64,000 nt of DNA, taken from the NCBI RefSeq assembly GCF_029846235.1, contig NZ_JARVWP010000016.1, forward strand, positions 1-64,000, in the 5' to 3' direction. Made by a program: the position numbers and the translations under genes. The notes below the pieces were generated by a model that had not been told where the DNA came from, searched no databases, and saw only the letters and a list, made by a program, of their open reading frames with translations. The DNA is from Bradyrhizobium sp. CER78 (lineage in GTDB: Bacteria; Pseudomonadota; Alphaproteobacteria; Rhizobiales; Xanthobacteraceae). Position 1 is the stretch's first letter. The number at the start of each line of letters is the position of its first letter. Shown in pieces: positions 60,583 to 64,000 of this stretch.

Positions 60583-61410
60583 CTAACCCATCAGCCCGAG
60601 CCGGCTGGCGCCGATATAGAGCGCGAGCGCGGCGGCGTTCGACACGTTCAGGCTCTTGATCTCGCCGGGCATGTCGAGGCGGGCGACGACGCGGCAGGTC
60701 TCGCGCGTCAATTGCCGCAAGCCCTTGCCTTCGGCGCCGAGCACCAGCGCGAGCGGCTGCTGCAATGGAACCTTGCCGAGATCTTCCGAGCCCTCGCTGT
60801 CGAGGCCGACGGTCTGGAAGCCGTGCTCGTTCAGCTCGTTCAGCGCGCGTGCCAGATTCTGCACGGTGACGACAGGCACCAGCTCGAGCGCGCCGGAGGC
60901 CGACTTCGCCAGCACGCCGGTCGCCTCCGGGCTGTGGCGGGCGGTGGTGACGATCGCCTTCACCGCGAATGCCGCCGCCGAGCGCAGGATGGCGCCGACA
61001 TTGTGCGGGTCGGTGATCTGGTCGAGCACCAGCACGATGCCCTCCTGCGCCAGCGTGTCGATGCCGGGCGAGGGCAGGGGATCGGCCTCCGCCAGAAGCC
61101 CCTGATGCACGGCATCGGGGGTAAGGCGCCGGTCGAGGTCGCCGGGCCGGACGATCTCCGGAGTGACGCGGGTCGCGATGTTTTCCTCGGCGAGCCGCCG
61201 CGCCGCGTTCTCGGTGAGGTAAAGCTTGCGGATCTGCCGGTCCGGGTTGGCGAGCGCAGCTGCCACCGTGTGCCAGCCGTACAGAATCACCGGCCCGTCG
61301 GAACCGGATTCGCGTTCCCGCCGGCCTTGCGGGCGGGCGAATTTCGGCCCTTTTTGGAAGGGTTTACCGCCCTTGCCTCGGAAATTGGGTCTGCGGTCGC
61401 GATCGCTCAT
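60583..61410 (-). CDS. rlmB: 23S rRNA (guanosine-2'-O-)-methyltransferase RlmB (TrmH family)
   Basis: A 275-residue SPOUT methyltransferase with an N-terminal L30e-like substrate domain after a basic, Gly/Arg-rich 40-residue tail. Motif 1 is DQITDPHNVGAILRSAAAF, motif 2 is LVLGAEGKGL, and motif 3 is IKSLNVSNAAALALY. It would methylate G2251 in the P-loop of 23S rRNA. The specific RlmB assignment is by resemblance; TrmH-family enzymes with other targets look similar. Confidence 0.93.
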   Translation of the reverse strand: MSDRDRRPNFRGKGGKPFQKGPKFARPQGRRERESGSDGPVILYGWHTVAAALANPDRQIRKLYLTENAARRLAEENIATRVTPEIVRPGDLDRRLTPDAVHQGLLAEADPLPSPGIDTLAQEGIVLVLDQITDPHNVGAILRSAAAFAVKAIVTTARHSPEATGVLAKSASGALELVPVVTVQNLARALNELNEHGFQTVGLDSEGSEDLGKVPLQQPLALVLGAEGKGLRQLTRETCRVVARLDMPGEIKSLNVSNAAALALYIGASRLGLMG

Positions 61411-61604
61411 GTGAGGCTTGTGTCACGGCTCTCGAATATTGGCAATTTAACCGCCAAATAGGCGGCCCGCTTGGTTGACTTTGGGGACCGCCTTCCCCCA
61501 TAAACGCGCCCGACCGCGCACCCGCTTCGGGTCGGCCGGTTATCAGCGTCATTTCGATGACCCGGTCCGCCGCCACTCGCGCGGCCGGTCTGATGCTGTT
61601 GGAC

Positions 61605-61690
61605 GGGGGAGTGTCCCGAGTGGCAAAGGGAGCTGACTGTAAATCAGCCGCCTCATGGCTTCGCAGGTTCGAGTCCTGCCTCCCCCACCA
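61605..61690 (+). tRNA. tRNA-Tyr (anticodon GUA)
   Basis: An 86-nt class II tRNA with encoded CCA. Acceptor arm GGGGGAG/CTCCCCC, a long variable arm, and anticodon loop CTGTAAA with GTA. It is followed immediately by a palindromic repeat. Confidence 0.97.
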
Positions 61691-61739
61691 CGCTTCGCCC
61701 TGTCGGGCTACGCGTGGCGCAGCCCGTCAGGGCGAAGCG
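61691..61739. repeat. REP-like hairpin abutting tRNA-Tyr
   Basis: CGCTTCGCCCTG (61691-61702) pairs with CAGGGCGAAGCG (61728-61739), with inner CGGGCT/AGCCCG pairing. It begins on the first base after the tRNA CCA and could serve as its transcription stop. The remaining 264 bp up to 62003 contain no gene. Confidence 0.88.
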
Positions 61740-62003
61740 TGTCCGGCGTAGCTTGAGCGCAGCGAAAGCGAAGACGGACTGGCCGCACAATCCCGAACTC
61801 GCAAATTACGGCTGGGCAGGCCAGCAAAACTCCATCGTAGCGAAGTGAGGGAAGGCTGCCGCGCCGAAGCCCAAAAGGGCGAAGGCGGGCCTTGTCCGCA
61901 AAATCTGCTCGCTTGGCCCCCGTAATCGCTCTGACTGTCCCGATACGACCCGCGGTGGTAATCATCTATCGAACGGGATGGAGTTCAGAAATCGGGCAGG
62001 GCA

Positions 62004-63083
62004 ATGCGACCGGAGCTACGGGCATTGACTGGATTGCGCGGAGTGGCGGCGATGGCCGTCGCGTTTGCTCACTTTCAGCTATTTTATCCCGGCTACGCCA
62101 ACGCCCCCTTCATGTGGGGCAACGCCGTCGACCTGTTTTTCGTGCTCAGCGGCTTTACGCTGTCCTACGTCTATCGCCGCGAGGACTTCCAGTTCTCGAG
62201 CTTTTTCGCGGCTCGCATCGCCAGGATCTATCCGCTCTACCTTCTGACCACGGTCGTTGCCGGCGCGGCCATTGTCGTGCCGCTACAACTCAATCCAACA
62301 ACCTACCCGCTCAAAGACACGATATCGGACTTCGCACTTCAGGCCTTGATGCTGAACGCCTGGCCTATCGGATCCGACGTTCATTGGAACGTGACGGCGT
62401 GGTCGATATCCTCCGAATGGTTCTGTTATCTCGTACTGTTCCCGCTGTTGCTCTTTCAGAAGGTGGCAAGGTCGGCAGCAATGAGGCTGCTCTGTATCGT
62501 CGTGCTGTCGGCGACGTCATACTCCATCTTCGTGCGTTATTACGATGGCAACCTCGGCACTGCCCAGATTTACCATGCGAATAGCCAATGGAGCTATTGG
62601 GTCGCTCTTCTCCGAGGGGTCTTCGGCTTCACGGCCGGCTGGGTCGTCTTCGCGTGCTACGAACGTCGCGACGGGCTCTACACCTTCTGCACACAGGCTT
62701 CGGCGTTGATTTGGTCAATGTTGATCGTCGGCGTTGTCCTGGCATACCGCGATCTCCTCAACCCGCAGGCGCTGGTGTTCATCCATCCGTTCGTCGTCCT
62801 TGCCGCGACCGACCAGGGATCGGCCACGTCGCGCCTGCTGGGATCAAGGCCGCTGCATTTTCTGGGCGTGATTTCGTACTCGATCTATATGACGCATTAT
62901 ATCCTCTTCGTGGGATACCTTGCTGTGTTCGGTCTGCCCAGTGCTTGGTCAGCCCAGACCTATGTCCTGTTGGCCTGTACAACCCTTGCCGTCTTCGCAG
63001 GCAGTTATTTCTTCTTCGAGCGGCCAGCGCGCGATGTCATCCGGAGCCTTCAACGCTTGCGCGCGGCGCAGACCAGCGCGTGA
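62004..63083 (+). CDS. Acyltransferase-3 family protein (copy 1)
   Basis: A 359-residue inner-membrane acyltransferase with about ten transmembrane helices. Family motifs are RALTGLRGVAAMAVAFAHFQ (N-terminal Arg and His) and AVDLFFVLSGFTLSYVYRRE. It would transfer acetyl or another acyl group onto a surface sugar, such as exopolysaccharide or lipopolysaccharide. GCAGGGC is 4 nt before the ATG. A second, clearly similar gene follows at 63233. Confidence 0.9.
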   Translation: MRPELRALTGLRGVAAMAVAFAHFQLFYPGYANAPFMWGNAVDLFFVLSGFTLSYVYRREDFQFSSFFAARIARIYPLYLLTTVVAGAAIVVPLQLNPTTYPLKDTISDFALQALMLNAWPIGSDVHWNVTAWSISSEWFCYLVLFPLLLFQKVARSAAMRLLCIVVLSATSYSIFVRYYDGNLGTAQIYHANSQWSYWVALLRGVFGFTAGWVVFACYERRDGLYTFCTQASALIWSMLIVGVVLAYRDLLNPQALVFIHPFVVLAATDQGSATSRLLGSRPLHFLGVISYSIYMTHYILFVGYLAVFGLPSAWSAQTYVLLACTTLAVFAGSYFFFERPARDVIRSLQRLRAAQTSA

Positions 63084-63193
63084 CAGGCAGAGCTTTCCGT
63101 CGCGGCGGGCTGCTGGTTCCACTCCACCTAAAGTTTAAGTGGACACCGCAATCGCGCCAATTGTGTCTGCGCTACCAGAAGTGGTAAGCACTC

Positions 63194-63226
63194 GCCCTTA
63201 CGCGGGAAAACCCGCGCAGCAAGGGC
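63194..63226. promoter_or_regulatory. Hairpin covering the ribosome binding site of acyltransferase copy 2
   Basis: GCCCTT (63194-63199) pairs with AAGGGC (63221-63226), and CGCGGG pairs with CCCGCG inside, around an AAAA loop. The 3' arm contains the AAGGG Shine-Dalgarno of the gene starting at 63233. Folding would hide the site from the ribosome. Confidence 0.5.
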
Positions 63227-63232
63227 GCGGGA

Positions 63233-64000
63233 ATGCGGCAGGAGCTACGGGCGTTGACCGGGCTGCGAGGGGCGGCCGCTATGGCCGTTGCTCTGGCTCA
63301 TTTCAACAATGCCTTTCCTGCCAATGCCGGCGCCGCGTTCATGTGGCACAACGCCGTCGACCTGTTCTTTTGCCTCAGCGGATTCACACTGTCCTATGTC
63401 TACAGCCGCGAGACGTTCCGCTTTTCAGACTATCTGACGGCGCGCATTGCCCGCGTCTATCCGCTCTATGTGGTCTGCCTGATCGCCGCCGGCGCGCTCT
63501 ACGTGTGGCCGTACCTGGTCGATCCAGTCACCTATCCCGCTGGCCGCGCTGCCCTGGACTTCGCGTTGCAGCTCACCATGCTGAATGCGTGGCCGGTGAT
63601 CGGTACCGGCATGCACTGGGACGCACCGGCCTGGTCGCTCTCGGCCGAGTGGTTTTGCTATGTCGTGCTGTTCCCGTTGCTGCTGTTCTGGAACGCACCG
63701 TCCACGGTTGCCACCAGGTTTCTCGGCATCGTGGTTTGCTCCGCCGTCGGCTTTTGGCTGTTCGCGCGCTACTATTTTGAGGGCAGCATCGGTCTGAGCG
63801 TCCCGGAAAGCCAGTTGAGCTATTGGGTCCCGGTGGTGCGGGCAACCTGCGGATTCGTGTCGGGCTGGCTCGCCTTCGCGAGCTTCCAGCGCTGTGACGG
63901 GCTTCATGCCGCGTGCACGCGATTTTCCGGCGTGATCTGGTGCGGCGTCGGGCTCATTGTGCTGCTGGCCTATTGCGGGCTGATCAACCCGCAGATGCCG
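63233..64000 (+). CDS. Acyltransferase-3 family protein (copy 2, cut by window end)
   Basis: The first 256 codons of an acyltransferase-3 gene that runs past the window end. It starts MRQELRALTGLRGAAAMAVA and shares NAVDLFF-LSGFTLSYVY, ARIARVYPLY, LNAWP and EWFCYVVLFPLLL-type motifs with copy 1. Its start has AAGGG 7 nt upstream, inside a hairpin. Tandem duplication is the natural explanation. Confidence 0.9.
   Translation, partial: MRQELRALTGLRGAAAMAVALAHFNNAFPANAGAAFMWHNAVDLFFCLSGFTLSYVYSRETFRFSDYLTARIARVYPLYVVCLIAAGALYVWPYLVDPVTYPAGRAALDFALQLTMLNAWPVIGTGMHWDAPAWSLSAEWFCYVVLFPLLLFWNAPSTVATRFLGIVVCSAVGFWLFARYYFEGSIGLSVPESQLSYWVPVVRATCGFVSGWLAFASFQRCDGLHAACTRFSGVIWCGVGLIVLLAYCGLINPQMP

Overview
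The window looks like chromosomal DNA of a Bradyrhizobium-like alphaproteobacterium (Rhizobiales). The basis is the high GC content, the family content (DUF2336, PAS_5, DUF3311/MctP, stand-alone response regulator and Hpt, periplasmic ClpP-like proteins) and several palindromic intergenic repeats of types I associate with Bradyrhizobium genomes. No rRNA, IS element, phage or CRISPR array is visible. Two tRNA genes are present: Thr(UGU) on the minus strand near 57.5 kb and Tyr(GUA) on the plus strand near 61.6 kb.

0-10.7 kb is mostly minus strand: an Orn/Lys/Arg decarboxylase with a GNAT acetyltransferase, a membrane-anchored DJ-1/PfpI protein, a small secreted repeat protein with a run of 23 glycines, an MctP-type Na+/solute symporter with its DUF3311 partner, a cupin, a HAMP-class III nucleotidyl cyclase and a PAS_5 protein. 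A gene-free stretch at 10.7-11.2 kb holds a candidate small RNA ending in a strong intrinsic terminator. 11-25 kb carries a rhomboid protease, a CBS-pair protein, a patatin-like phospholipase, a secreted beta-sandwich protein, a PAS-GGDEF-EAL protein, a secreted EF-hand protein, a nitroreductase, thrS and the first of two secreted ClpP-like proteins. 24.7-37 kb holds an MFS exporter behind a MarR-type palindrome, yidD, the second ClpP-like protein, an IscU-like scaffold without its third cysteine, folE-hisI, a lytic transglycosylase-like protein, DUF2336, a response regulator-Hpt operon, nadK, an S10 serine carboxypeptidase, and a LysR gene divergent from an IorAB-type molybdenum hydroxylase.

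40.0-46.8 kb is the most coherent functional unit, a copper-handling cluster: a Met/His pentapeptide-repeat protein, a FixH/YtkA-like protein, a CusB-like adaptor with two heavy-metal-binding motifs, a CusA-like RND pump, a cupredoxin, a CusF-like chaperone and a convergent GDCCVxC-type cysteine-rich protein. No outer-membrane channel is encoded with it. 47-60 kb is rich in small secreted and membrane proteins of unknown function. It also holds a second copy of the 4.4-kb repeat protein without the glycine tract, an Omp31-like porin, an SCP2-like/alpha-beta hydrolase pair, a DUF2652-SRPBCC fusion and a NicO/UreH-type metal transporter with a His-rich loop. 60-64 kb has rlmB preceded by six copies of a 13-bp tandem repeat, tRNA-Tyr, and two tandem acyltransferase-3 genes, the second cut by the window end.

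Most long open frames antisense to these genes are artefacts of high-GC codon bias and are left out. Functions are read from recognisable motifs and domain families only; nothing was confirmed by database search.
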